Assembly: GCA_032718475.1 (NCBI GenBank)
Contig: JAUCBJ010000338.1
Location: 1-26,206, forward strand
Direction of reading: 5' to 3'
Length of the DNA stretch: 26,206 bases
Origin: Nemertoderma westbladi
Lineage: Eukaryota; Xenacoelomorpha; Nemertodermatida; Nemertodermatidae
Shown here: piece after piece, positions 1 to 9,914 of the stretch
How the letters are laid out: each line of letters begins with the position of its first letter
Position numbering within the stretch: the first letter of the stretch is position 1
Made by a program: the position numbers and the translations under genes
Notes under the pieces: generated by a model
What the model was told of the DNA's origin: nothing
Seen by the model: the letters and a program-made list of their open reading frames with translations, nothing else
The model's database searches: none

Positions 1-127
1 TGTACAGTTGAATGCCTACTGCTATATTACAGTCTAAGCAAGTCTAGTAACTCAGTATGAACTGCTAGCCTAGTAATTAATTACCGTTACTGCTACTCAG
101 TGTAGCGTGATATATATATAATATATT

Positions 128-375
128 AGAATACCGGTATACTTATAGTATATATAACTATATAAGTATTATTACAGACTAGGTTTATCACAGAATACCG
201 GTATAATTTTAGCACAAATATATATAAATATATAATAGGCCTATCGGAATACCGGTATACAGCTTACAGTTTGTAGGATATATAATTCTGAAATAGAATT
301 AATTACAAGTACCGGTATAATTTCAGCCTAGATTTATAGAAATAAAGATAATAGGCCTATCGTAAATACCGGTAT
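128..375. repeat. Diverged tandem array around ATACCGGTAT
   Basis: The core ATACCGGTAT or GTACCGGTAT recurs at about 131, 194, 248, 309 and 366. Spacings alternate near 55 and 61 bp, so the true period is a dimer of about 116 bp. The units starting at 194 and 309 both run ACCGGTATAATTT and end with ATAGGCCTATCG. The units at 131, 248 and 366 share ACCGGTATA(C/T). The core is palindromic. More single copies lie at about 815 and 1721-1880. Function is unknown; it reads as satellite-like or transposon-derived repeat. Confidence 0.6.
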
Positions 376-3160
376 ATCAATTATTTCAAATAATTGAATT
401 TCTGTTACTTTAGGGTTACTTTGTTACTTTACTTACTTTATTACCGTTATTTGAGCAGTAATCCAACTGATATTGAGACCTAATTGTTATATGGTAGGCC
501 TACTATTTATAAATCGTTAGATTTGATTTATAATATATATATACCCGTTTTAATGGGTTTTGTCAATTTTTGAAACAAATGTTATTATTTCTGGAGAGTA
601 ATCACTACACAAAGCGGTGCGCTTTCAGTGAAGTGTTACTGATAGGACACTAAAACAAATAATACTAATTTACCTAAGTTACTTAATACTACAGATTACG
701 TACAATTCGGGTGAGATTACAATCTCTAAATAAACACAAAAATTTACAAAAAACACAAAATACGAATTTTCAGGGTAATTTTACAAGAAGTCTACAAACC
801 AGCCTAACAAAGGGTTAGAATACCGGTTATTACAACGGACAGGGTACTACGGTATTTGAAATAATAAGTAGTAGTAAATACACTGTGTTGTCTAGATAGG
901 AAAATACCACCGCCTGACGACCTATAGCCGTATCGCTATAGGTTCTACGTTATGTATCACGGAGTGTTCCTACCTAGAAGTTAATAGAGCTAATCGAATG
1001 TGCCTATCAACCACTTTACAACACAGATATAATGTCTACAATAATTACTTCGGAAAGTACTGTACACTAAACCCTAAATTAGGTACGAGTACTTGTACAA
1101 CAGATAATCAGTAGTTAAATATACTTGAACAGCTAAAAGAACCACGGCATCTGCTGGAGTGACCGATGCACAAAATCACCAGTCTTTACCTACGCCGAGC
1201 AGCCCGTGTAGTACCGGGGTTAATTTAACTATAGCGGTATGTATAACAAACACAATTACTGTAGGAACAAACTTGGGGAATGAATGTTGCGGATAATCGC
1301 ATAAACTCTGAATAATAAATATTACGCTACGCGTACAAACTACTCAAACAAAATACAGACCGAACACTGACAGACTACTATCAAGCCTAAACAAACTACG
1401 GTATATGCAGACTCCGAAATGATTAGGGAGTATGCGCTCTAACCCAGTAGTGCGACTTATTCTTTAGTTGGGGGTTTACCTCACTGCGTTCGCTGCCCCT
1501 ACTTCCTAATCGTACTTAATCGGACAGGTGATCTACACACACTGCAATCCGTTCGGACTTAACAGCAATCAGACAACAGCTCAGCCTACAAATCGTCTGT
1601 ACAATCTGATCAGGTTTACACGCCTTCTGTTCAATACTGGCCTACAAACAAATAAAACTGACAGAAATAAGTAAGCTCCAAAAGAAACAAGGGGTGTACA
1701 GTCCCTAATCTCTTAAACAGCCTACCGGTATATAATAATCAAAATCGAATAATACTGCTGTACCTGTACTGCTGTAGGTACCGGTCCGGGTGGTTAGGTA
1801 GTCAGGCCTACTGGTACCGGTTCTGGCAGTTGGGCCTACTGACCTACAGATGTACCTTTCAGGTTTACCGGTTGACCGGTACTTTCAACTTTATTGCTTA
1901 CTGCAATAAAGAAGCTATATATCCTTTAATGTTCTCGCTTTCAGACCTTTGGCAGTTTAACCCACCAAATTAAGATGTCTGCTAGATATTAAATCGGTTT
2001 TTAGTCTATGACAAGTATTTGATTCACTACACTAGTCGAAACCAATCTGTGCGCGATCATTCACCCGCTGGATATTCCCGGGAGATTGGGTTCGACGGTT
2101 TAATTTTATTGCTATGTAAGCCTAATGTATTATTCGACTGACAGTATTATATAATCTCTGACAATATTATTCACCTTCGGGAATATTAACAGTTCCTTTA
2201 GGACGTGGCGCTTTATCTATATAAACAGAGTTATGACTTAAACTACTCACAACGATATGGCTTAATTATAATTCACATATATGGCGCATTCTTTAGGAAT
2301 TGCTTCTTTAACAGACTCACTCATACACAATGCTGCACAATACTGCACACTAATTTGCCAATCTTCACTGATTTTAGTCACATATAAAAGGAACACAGAC
2401 TGACTCATGTAGGGTCTATCAAATAACATTAGATTCACTTCAAACCACTTTAACATAAGTCACAATCGTTTATCTGTAACCCTTCTCTCTTACCTTCGGT
2501 ATATCAAGAATATTGGGTTTCGGGGTTATTTATCGTTATTCCAAATATAATAATTCATCAACCATGTTATGAAGAACTGACAGTAAATAGCAGTATAAAA
2601 CAACAATGAAAACACTGATTGTTATGAGTTTGCAATGTTTCAGCAGTCAGCATGTATGATCAGTCAGCAGTGATTCCATGAGTCAGGTAGTTAAAGGATA
2701 TATGCCCTTTATAATTAAACCTACTAGTGTAAGACTAAAAACTGAAAACACGGAGGTGCCAAAGCCGGTTCTTAGGCTCTGGGCAAAAAACATAACACTG
2801 AACTACTGAGTTTCTGTATATACCTCCAACACAAAGACAACAAACGCTCTGATTGGTCAACCTGAACAACGAGAGAACAGAGAAACAAAGAAACGTCGAC
2901 GTGGCAATATCAGCTGCTAGCTGTCGTCATGGTAGCGACACTGTTTTCAAGAGTATCGAGCTTTTACGTCACGGAATTACGGATTATGTCCTCTAAAGTA
3001 CAAATACAGAAGAAATAGCTCTTATGTCCGCTAAAACACCAGTACAGCAAGGACACGGCCTTTTTATGCCTGGTAAACCAACTACAGAGTACTTTACGGG
3101 AAAAATAAGGAAAAATAACCGGACAATTCAGTAAAAGCTTTTACAGACCCCTTCTCGTAT
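376..3160. other. Gene-free AT-rich region
   Basis: No convincing coding sequence is visible on either strand; the longest frames (about 60 codons near 2205-2456) overlap antisense to each other and match nothing I recognise. A small hairpin (ACCTATAGC / GCTATAGGT) lies at 920-943. ACCGGT words cluster at 1721-1880. Nothing else is supported. Confidence 0.5.
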
Positions 3161-3163
3161 CCC

Positions 3164-3445
3164 GTTTTATGGAAAATATAAAAAGTAAACACAAAATAGG
3201 ATAAACAGATGGTCACATGTTCGACCCCTACTCGTATTCGTTTTATGGAAAATATAAAAAGTAAACACAAAATAGGATGAACAGATGGTCACGGGTTCAA
3301 TCCCTAATCGCAACCATTATAAAACCAACACAAAATAAGTTAAACCAGGGTTCGAGTCCTACTAATGCAATTATAAAAAGTAGGTAACACGGATGGTCAT
3401 GGATTCGATCCCTACTCGCGATCATTATAAAACCAACACAAAATA
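3164..3445 (+). repeat. Tandem units with tRNA B-box-like words
   Basis: Two 76-bp units (from 3164 and 3240) share GTTTTATGGAAAATATAAA, AGTAAACACAAAATAGGAT and AGATGGTCAC. Two shorter diverged units of about 55 bp follow, from about 3314 and 3370. Each unit carries a word close to the RNA polymerase III B box (GGTTCGANTCC): ATGTTCGACCCC, GGGTTCAATCCC, GGGTTCGAGTCC and GGATTCGATCCC. A fifth copy of the same unit is at 13690-13757. No complete tRNA cloverleaf or A box is evident, so this is best read as a tRNA-derived, SINE-like 3' half amplified in tandem. Confidence 0.55.
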
Positions 3446-3485
3446 AATAATATAGTAAACTTTCATGTATACCATAGTAAATAAA

Positions 3486-4001
3486 CTAATTTAATAATAA
3501 AGTTTGTAAAATAGAAAATGATTCGGGGAATTCAGCGGCAGGACACATGGAAACGATTTTATTACTATGAAATACACTGAAATATGCACGTCCTATATAT
3601 ATTCTAATCGCGCAAAATAATTCGGGGGTATAGCTAATAAATATTACTTTATTATTAATTGTATGATGTCCACATTTTTTCATTAATAATTTAAAATTAA
3701 CACTTGGAAAAATAATAGTTCGTGTTTCGGTATTAAGTTTCAAATTTTGTAATTGCATACCGATAGTTTGTTTTAAATAAAGCAATTCACTTTCTAAATC
3801 ATTGCATAGGCCTACAATTGTTACTGCGCCGCTGGGAAATAGCATTATAGTTGAATCGTCACCTTTGTAGATAAACATGTTTGGTTTTAAGCAACTCCGA
3901 CCTGTAATTTGCTGTGAAATTTTCTCTATTTCAAATTTGTCAATGTTTTTTCCGGTAAACTGTTTATTGGTTAATGCTAATTTGTTGCTCAATTTCTTAT
4001 T
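3486..4001 (-). CDS. TATA-binding-protein-like (TBP fold) ORF
   Basis: An open frame of about 170 codons runs from just after a TAG at 4002-4004 to a stop at 3486. It has the internal two-fold repeat of TBP. In half 1, TIMLFPSGAVTIVG corresponds to the TBP strand pattern ALIFSSGKMVCTG. In half 2, YTPELFCAIRIYI is followed by SVFHSNKIV, matching YEPELFPGLIYR followed by a second LIFVSGKIV-type strand pair; the YxPELF word is the strongest signal. Length is close to the ~180-residue TBP core, with no long N-terminal region. There is no ATG before about residue 39 (the first possible start at 3992 is TTG), so the start is lost, spliced or supplied by a frameshift. It sits on the same strand as the polymerase, with its open frame beginning about 12 bp after the polymerase stop, suggesting one transcription unit of a viral element. 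If real, it would recruit a transcription machinery to promoters. The family assignment rests on visual pattern only. Confidence 0.5.
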   Translation of the reverse strand, partial: NKKLSNKLALTNKQFTGKNIDKFEIEKISQQITGRSCLKPNMFIYKGDDSTIMLFPSGAVTIVGLCNDLESELLYLKQTIGMQLQNLKLNTETRTIIFPSVNFKLLMKKCGHHTINNKVIFISYTPELFCAIRIYIGRAYFSVFHSNKIVSMCPAAEFPESFSILQTLLLN

Positions 4002-4015
4002 CTAGAAAAATAAAA

Positions 4016-4699
4016 TTAAGTCCTAATAGGGGGGATTACTACTCGTTTCGCCGGTCTAACAAGCTTAGTGCTATAGTGTCCGTATGGTTTGCTGCTATAT
4101 TTACTACTCCAATATGATTTCGTATCCCAGAGCGTTAGTGCCTTCTTATAGACATGACCAGTAAAAATTTGATGCTTTCTAGAAGTGAAGGTAGAGTTAT
4201 AGCGGAAGAGCATTGCCTCATTTTCAAAACAGGCTGCATAATCCTCGTGTGTTAGTTGCTTAGCGACAACCGATCTAGATACACCTTTGGCGGTTTTCTT
4301 GATTGGGGCATCGTAGGATTGAAAACTGTAGACCTTTGGTTTAAGGAAAACCCACTGTTTATACTGCAAACCGCAGCTCTCATCTTTTACAAAGCCGAGA
4401 GCCGCTTTGTGTTTAATTGTATAGAGTGGATGTGTTGTACTGTAGTTGGAAGTATCTAGGAAACCACCCTCAAACATTGCCCGTAGAAAGGTTAGCTGTG
4501 GTGTATTAGTTACGCTTAGAATTAGAGAATCGGTGTCACCAGCTAGACAGCGAATCTGGCAATCCAGTTTTTGTTCTAGAGGCTTCAGGTTGTTGTAAAA
4601 TAGGTCGTACATCTGTAGCTTAGATAGATCTAGTATAGTGCAACCGGTGAACACGCCCTGATTTAGGCAAACAGCCTCTTTTAGTGAAAGTATGACCAC
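4016..4699 (-). pseudogene. PolB fragment: motif C and thumb region
   Basis: This frame carries LDLSKLQMYDLFY followed by motif C, AGDTDSLIL (DTD at residues 55-57 from 4699), the catalytic Asp pair of the palm. Downstream are the conserved C-terminal blocks of the family: a FLDTSNY..HPLY block, GFVKDE, KPKVYSF, KKTAKGVSRSVVAKQLTHEDY and KPYGHY. It ends at a TAA at 4016-4018, so the natural C-terminus is probably present. The nominal start at 4699 is GTG and is only the point just after a TGA; the true coding continues from the preceding frame. With the other fragments the gene spans about 3.5 kb, a normal size for this family (roughly 1,100-1,200 residues). Confidence 0.85.
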
Positions 4700-5735
4700 T
4701 CAATTTGGGGGTAAAGACAACAAACGATTCGTGGTTGGGCTTGGCTAAGAGCAAATGGCATTGCTCGTCGCTATTGCATAACCTGAAAGAAACGCGGTCT
4801 CTAACCTTTTGGAGGCATTTCCCATACAAGGCATTGTTCATCAACTTATAAAATAGGACCTCGAATGGGTTATTTGCCGACTGTCTTTTACTCGTATTAA
4901 AACTAATGTAGTCCTTGAAAATATATTTTTGTGAGAAAGAGTAGACCCTGTGAACTTGTGTAAGTTTAAGACCGAGCTTCAAATAGAGCTGAAGTAGCTT
5001 AATATGGATACCGTATTCAACCTTATTAAACTGATGTAGTAGTAGCTTAGTACAGGTGTCGTTGTATGGTTTATAAGTAGCCGTATCGGTGAGATTGTAA
5101 TGCTCCCAAAGATCTTCCATGTATTCGCTAAGAAAGGATTTAGGGACTGACATCTTCTCCGCTCCTAGAGGCAGATCGGCGGTCAAATCATGAATTTCTT
5201 CCGGGTAATGTAGATCAACTATGCAATAATAACCAGTGTCCCCACTCGCGTCTACTGTAGCTAGGTCTATGGGGGTAGTTACGAGTTTAATATTAGCGTA
5301 GGGAAGTTTCTGGCTCAGGGCGCAGCCGTAAAGGTTATTCGCATCGATGGGAATTAGATATTTCTCGGGGAGACTGGAGTCAAAGTCGGGTTTATCGGGG
5401 ATATTTGCGTCTACGGAATGTGTATTCAAGAAAACTAGACCACCCCTAATATTTGTTTCAAAGTCCGAGTAGATGGAAGCGTCTGATAGTAATTGAATTT
5501 CTGATTGCGTGAATTTCAGCGCCGCGTCGTAAGTTAATCCTGGGGCAGTGAAGTACATTACGGGCTCGAGTCCATAATTAGTAAGACAGAGGGATCGGAA
5601 CTGCTCGAAAGTATCAGCCAATAGGGTAACGTCTAGAACCAAATAGCCAATCATATAGTCGAAGATTGATGCGCAGTTTAATTCATCCCAAGTAGTAAGC
5701 GCGCGCTGATAGTTTTCTACGCTGCATTGCTCCAA
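4620..5735 (-). pseudogene. PolB fragment: Exo III, motifs A and B
   Basis: Residues counted from the frame's first start at 5735: Exo III is YLVLD (31-35) followed by LLADTFEQFR; IRGGL lies at 96-100; polymerase motif A is DANNLYG (131-137), the DxxxLY(P/G) type of protein-primed enzymes; motif B is KLMNNALYGK (297-306), with the K..N..YG palm residues. These are the residues that bind metal and nucleotide in active enzymes, and all are present. Homology actually begins upstream of 5735 in this frame, right after the A8 run at 5827-5834. Near 4700-4715 the match moves to another frame, where motif C follows; the tail of this frame to 4620 is out-of-frame sequence. There is no internal stop within the matching part. 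Confidence 0.85.
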
Positions 5736-5758
5736 TTTGAGATCATTATAGAAGCTTT

Positions 5759-6956
5759 CTATTGGGGGGAGTGTAGTTTCGTGTAGGTTTGAAATATTTT
5801 GAATGTAAGAATATGGGAATACGCCCTTTTTTTTATTGTGTTATCGCTAATATTGGAATATTGAGCTAGTGTATGGGGTATGGCTGTTGCTAGGTTACTA
5901 TTATTTTTAGTGAGATAACTACTGAGATTATCTAGGCTGGCAGTCATAAATTGATAGGAATCTAGAAAATTAGTGGAGATACTTTCTTTAGCATTGGCTG
6001 TTGGTGTACTCGGATCGATTGGAAAGCTAACTTTAAGGTGAATATAGGTTTCGGTGTTTTTTGGTATTACAGTCATTTTCCAGTGTGTTCTAGAACTATC
6101 GGTCATTCCTTCTTTTAATAGTAAATGCATATCGAATTTCCTCAAGTTATGAAATATAATATAAAAATTATTCCGTTTTAGTGATAGTTTCCTGTTGCAG
6201 CTAATGCAAGAACCCCCTCGATACTCCCCGCTATAATGATAGTGATCGCGGACTTTGGTACTGAGATTGTCAATGAGGTTTAAATTATGAGAATCAGGGG
6301 TTAAATTACAGTTGCAGACGTAGCATTGTGTAGCGTTATTAAAGTCAGTTTGTTGGCTAGTAGTGAGTTGCATAGGGGCGTGCGTGTTTGTACTAGAAAT
6401 GGACCAATCGTATAACTCCCTACAATGACTTTCCCTAGCGGTTAGAAAGTCGCGCATTACATGGTTACTGCCATCGTCGCGGAAAATTTGAACATCTGTT
6501 TTAGGGGGGTTAATTAATTTCTGATTTGCTACTGTATAAAAGGCTGCCGTGCTAGCTTTATGTTTCTGTGGGAGTTTAATATTGTTTGTAGGTTCTAGAA
6601 TAGTTTCAATGTCGGCGTATATACAGAAAGGTTGGGATAGAGTCTCATCGTACCGGTCAAATTTAACCAGGAGATTTTCGGGCATATACTCGAGTTGTCG
6701 TTTACCCGTATAGCAGCGCTCTCGATGTTCTTCCAGCGAGTTGTCAGTGTAAAAGGCTCTGAGACAGCGTTCGCAGTGCGTCTTGTTGCCGGTAGAAGTA
6801 GCTTTTGTATTTATTAGTCTATCTATGGTAGTAATAGCTACGTAGTGGGTGGGGTTTTTGGATGTGGCTTCGATAAATAATAAATTTAGTACAGTTTTAA
6901 TGGAACAGTGCGCGCTATCTGGTTGATTTACAGTAGAATGGAGAGTTCTTCCTTAT
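5759..6956 (-). pseudogene. PolB fragment: zinc finger, Exo I and Exo II
   Basis: The open frame starts before the first ATG (6685) and includes a C2H2/C2HC-like finger (CERCLRAFYTDNSLEEH, near 6715-6770) that these polymerases carry N-terminally. Counting from the ATG at 6685, Exo I is YADIET (residues 23-28, DIE catalytic acids). A Cys cluster follows (CYVCNC ... VRDHYHYSGEYRGGSC ... SCNRKL), like the treble-clef insertion common in this family. Exo II is FHNLRKFDMHLL (N..FD). The frame ends at 5759, but homology leaves it earlier, at an A8 run (plus-strand T8 at 5827-5834), where the matching sequence moves one frame. This module is the 3'-5' proofreading half of the enzyme. Confidence 0.8.
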
Positions 6957-6974
6957 TACTCCAATATAAAAGGT

Positions 6975-7559
6975 TTATACAGTATAAAGGTTTGCTTTCA
7001 GAAACTGGGGAATACCAGTTACTCTGTCCACCGGAAAACTTAAACTGGAAAATTCAAACATGTTTAAGAAAGGAGTATATGTTGATCTTCTTTCGATATT
7101 ATTTTTTTTTCTATCAATTTTCTTATAATTCGCGGCGGCCAATACTGCGTATTTAAAGCATTCCCCCAGCGGGCAGTCTACGCTTACGGTACAATGTTTA
7201 TTTAATAATAATTTCGAATTATTGAAGCCTTGACCCTTTAAATAGGGGTTGCGTTGGGAACGCGCAATCTCAATAGTTATTCGCTCGATAGCTATTATGC
7301 GCCAACCCGAGCCGAGGCAGAGAAACACACTTAATAGCTGATCGATACGATTGACGGCGCCAGAAAACCAGTTATTAAAGTCGCTATTATTTAGAATTTG
7401 ATTATTGTTACCGCTAGATTTAAAACAGAATGATTCAATTTGAAAACCCTTGCTGGTTTCGCGCTCCATTGCGATATTGATAGTTAGCCAGACTCTTAAA
7501 AAAGTTCCCAAAGCACTATGTAAATGGCTACTAACGTGTTCTTGGATATGTGGAAAATT
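6975..7559 (-). pseudogene. Protein-primed PolB, N-terminal fragment
   Basis: The frame opens after a TGA at 7560-7562 and closes at 6975. It resembles the N-terminal region of the large eukaryotic-element family B polymerases (Pfam DNA_pol_B_2 type): LGSGWRIIAIERITIEIA corresponds to the usual GSGW..-..L.I.IAKYNPL block, and GECFKYAVLAA to the ECFKW(S/C)VLAAL block. A basic stretch and SSLSFPVDRVTGIPQF then match the EFPV...IPKFEK block. No ATG is seen; the first listed start would be TTG at 7511. The frame stops at 6975 and homology resumes in another frame by about 6955, so there is a frameshift plus local damage here. Assignment to the polymerase is fairly secure because the next frame carries its zinc finger and exonuclease motifs. 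Confidence 0.7.
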
Positions 7560-7591
7560 TCATTTAAAGTTAGTTCAACATCGAGTCTTGT

Positions 7592-7790
7592 TTAGGAGAG
7601 ATCATTGTTATAAGTAAACAGTTGTCCGTGTGCGCTTCCGTTGGAGGGAGGTTGAAAGGGATTGTTTGGCGAAATAGAGTTATAATCTCGCAAAGTTGAT
7701 GTTTTGTTATTGGAGCCGCCGCCGCCGACTTGTTCTGGAGTAGAGTACAAATGAATAATTAATTTAAAATTAAATACAAATAATTATTTA
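7592..7790 (-). pseudogene. Coding-like stretch upstream of PolB
   Basis: On the minus strand one frame stays open from the AT-rich tract (about 7790) to a TAA at 7592. It encodes STPEQVGGGGSNN, then an Asn/Pro/Ser-rich segment with NPFQPPSNGSAHG. Base composition is far less AT-rich than the flanking sequence at 7741-7920. It could be the N-terminal end of the polymerase protein in yet another frame, or a separate small viral gene. No family is recognised. Confidence 0.3.
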
Positions 7791-7920
7791 AAATAAAGTA
7801 CAAATAAATAAAGTACAATTAAATAAATTAATTAAAAATAAGTATAATTGAATAAATACAAATAAATAAATTAAAATTAATTATAAATAAATAGGTAATA
7901 ATATATCTAAATAAGCCTCA
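7741..7920. repeat. AT-rich low-complexity tract
   Basis: An imperfect (AAATAAAT/TACAAATAAATTAA) simple repeat on the 5' side of the polymerase block. No coding potential. Confidence 0.7.
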
Positions 7921-7979
7921 AACATCTTGCCTCATAGATCGCCCCTTAGAACTCTTAAGCAATATAACTACATAGTTTT

Positions 7980-8065
7980 GCGGATTGTAAATAACAAAGC
8001 TAGAGAAGATGTTAATTTTCAAATAATACGCCCTCTAGCGGCAGACAGGGGAACTTCAGACTACT
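7980..8065 (+). repeat. ~85-bp direct repeat, copy A
   Basis: This shares CGGA.TG.AAATAACAAAG, TAGAGAAGATGTTAATTTTCA and ATACGCCCTCTAGCGGCAGAC with copy B at 13151-13235, in the same orientation. The two lie on opposite sides of the non-LTR element. It is far too long for a normal target-site duplication, so it is more likely a dispersed short repeat. CGCCCTCTAGCGGC is a word often seen at ends of animal short repeats. Confidence 0.75.
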
Positions 8066-8090
8066 CTATAACTCCGCAAAAGATATGGCC

Positions 8091-8113
8091 TATTATTATT
8101 ACTATTATTATTC
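8091..8113 (-). repeat. (AAT)n-like tail at 3' end of non-LTR element
   Basis: The minus strand reads GAATAATAATAGTAATAATAATA. Short-unit tails are typical of CR1/L2-like 3' ends and differ from the poly-A tail of the second non-LTR fragment in this window. Confidence 0.55.
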
Positions 8114-8258
8114 ACGTACACCAGTTACCTGGGAACAAAGTATGCACTGTACTTACATAGATACATGGTGTAGTAGATAGAGCACAATTTGTACTAATGG
8201 TTGAACATAAACGGCAGTAAATGAAGGAACACCAAACAAAAACACCAAAACCACAAAA

Positions 8259-9914
8259 TTAGACAGATGAAACGTAATCCAATATAGATTTCAGCTCAAT
8301 ATTTGAAAAATTATCTACAGAAGCAACATTGGAGATCGCATCAATTAATTCTCTGCACAAGGTAATTCTTCACTCATCTTCAACTGCACAAATAGAATAC
8401 TTAAGTTTTCTAGCTACCAAATTAGCAGTTAATTTAGTAATATCTGATATACCAATGAGATTTGCAATATACCGTAAATTACACCCACTAGTACTCCTAC
8501 AGTCGTATAGAAATCGGTAGCCTAGGAACCACAGACACAATCTATCTGAAGAAATAATCGAATTAGTAAAGTTAATAAAATTTTTACACATTGAGATCCA
8601 AGGATGAGGAAAATTAACCAAACCTTCTACTATAAACCTATGCGAGTTATAAGGTAAACCACAGACAATTCGAACGTTAGTAGTCCAACTATTGAAAAAC
8701 TTCTTACATTCCATTGATTGAAAATTCCATAAACTACTACCATACAAATCTAAAGCATATAAACGTTGAATGTAAGTTATATTTGCCGGGTGACAGTAAT
8801 AAAATTCTTGTTTAAGATTATTAAGTTTACCTATTAATTTACCCCGTTTCAACAAAATGTCATCTGAAAAACAGCACTTATAATCTAGCACATTGCCCAA
8901 ATGGGTTGCCTTTTTAACCCAAGGCAAAACACAGTTACCTATAACAATTAACGCAGTTGGTGGGTTCCAACATTTGCTAAAAGGGATACACTTACATTTA
9001 CTTTTGGATTGGTCACTACTTACACTAAGTCGCAAACCAAATTCTCTACAAAACCTTTGGCATATATTAACCATAAACTGCAGACCGGACACTGATGGGC
9101 ACAAAAGAAGAACATCATCAGCGTACGCCAAAACACCAAAATACTGCCCTCCTACAAAACACCCCACCCTACAAGATCGCAGTGACTTAATTAATATATG
9201 CAATACCACACAAAACAAAATCGGGGAACAAACTGAACCCTGACGCACTCCATTCGAAGTATTAAATTGAAAAGAGAGAGCGTTTAACCATTTAACTGAA
9301 CAAATTTGGTTTTTATAAATAAACAACAGACATCTCAAATATAAGACAGAAAATCCCTTTTTAATTAGCTCTAGGAATAATTTTGGCCATTCGACTAAAT
9401 CAAAGGCCTTCGTGAAATCTAAAAGGCAGCCATACACCGGTGTAGAATTACGAGAATAATAATTTATCACTTCAGAGGCGGACCAGGTGCACATGACTGT
9501 ACTAGACTTTATGCGGAAACCAAATTGCAAATCGTCAAGACGCAACTTGTCTCCTTGACTGATAAGCATTAACCATTCAAAAACTTTCAACAATAATGCA
9601 CAGATAGCAATAGCTCTATAATTGTTATCATCAGATAAATCACCAAGATTATTTTTAACTATAGGAACAAACGAAATTGACAGTAAACTATTAGACACAA
9701 AACCGTGCGATAGAAAAGAATTAAACAACTTTGCTAAATGACTTTCTAAAACGGGGCCACCATTAATTAATACACCAGAGTCAAAAGAATATGCCACATC
9801 AGATTTAGCATTTTTTAATTTCAAAAGGGCCTCGTGAACATCAGAAGTGGAAATAAATTCACTGTGACCCGCACAATTTTCACTACCTAGCAGGTGAACT
9901 TCATCGATTCTACT
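8259..9914 (-). pseudogene. ORF2, reverse transcriptase half
   Basis: This continues in frame from the endonuclease half. Numbered from the internal point 9824: CLLDFTKAFD with catalytic D136; NGVRQGSVCSPILF (191-204); YADDVLLL with D236 and D237, the active site; then an LGNVLDY block (the connection strand) and a long C-terminal region. A TGA at 8370-8372 looks like the end, but the same frame continues for another 36 codons of ordinary-looking protein (CRELIDAISNVASVDNF...) to TAA at 8259-8261, so the TGA is probably also premature (CGA to TGA). The full ORF2 is then 1,050 codons plus the stop, normal for CR1/L2-like elements. The enzyme copies element RNA into DNA at the nicked target. 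Confidence 0.85.

Larger units (their letters stand above)
3486..7790 (-). mobile_element. Endogenous DNA-virus/Polinton-like fragment
   Basis: This minus-strand block holds the protein-primed DNA polymerase remains and the adjacent TBP-like ORF, plus a short coding-like stretch upstream. Polymerases of this type occur in Polintons/Mavericks, adintoviruses, bidnaviruses and related linear DNA elements. I see no integrase, capsid, packaging ATPase or protease gene in the window, and no terminal inverted repeats bounding the block, so the exact group cannot be set. The frames are broken, consistent with an old insertion. Boundaries are approximate: the lower end is the TBP-like stop, the upper end the last coding-like sequence. 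Confidence 0.6.

Noticed and set aside
3164-3445. Functional tRNA genes
   Set aside because: Only B-box-like words are present; no acceptor stem, anticodon arm or A box could be folded.
7980-8065. CGCCCTCTAGCGGC as a CTCF-type binding site
   Set aside because: It matches the vertebrate core only with a mismatch and lies in a dispersed repeat; such words are common in repeats without binding.
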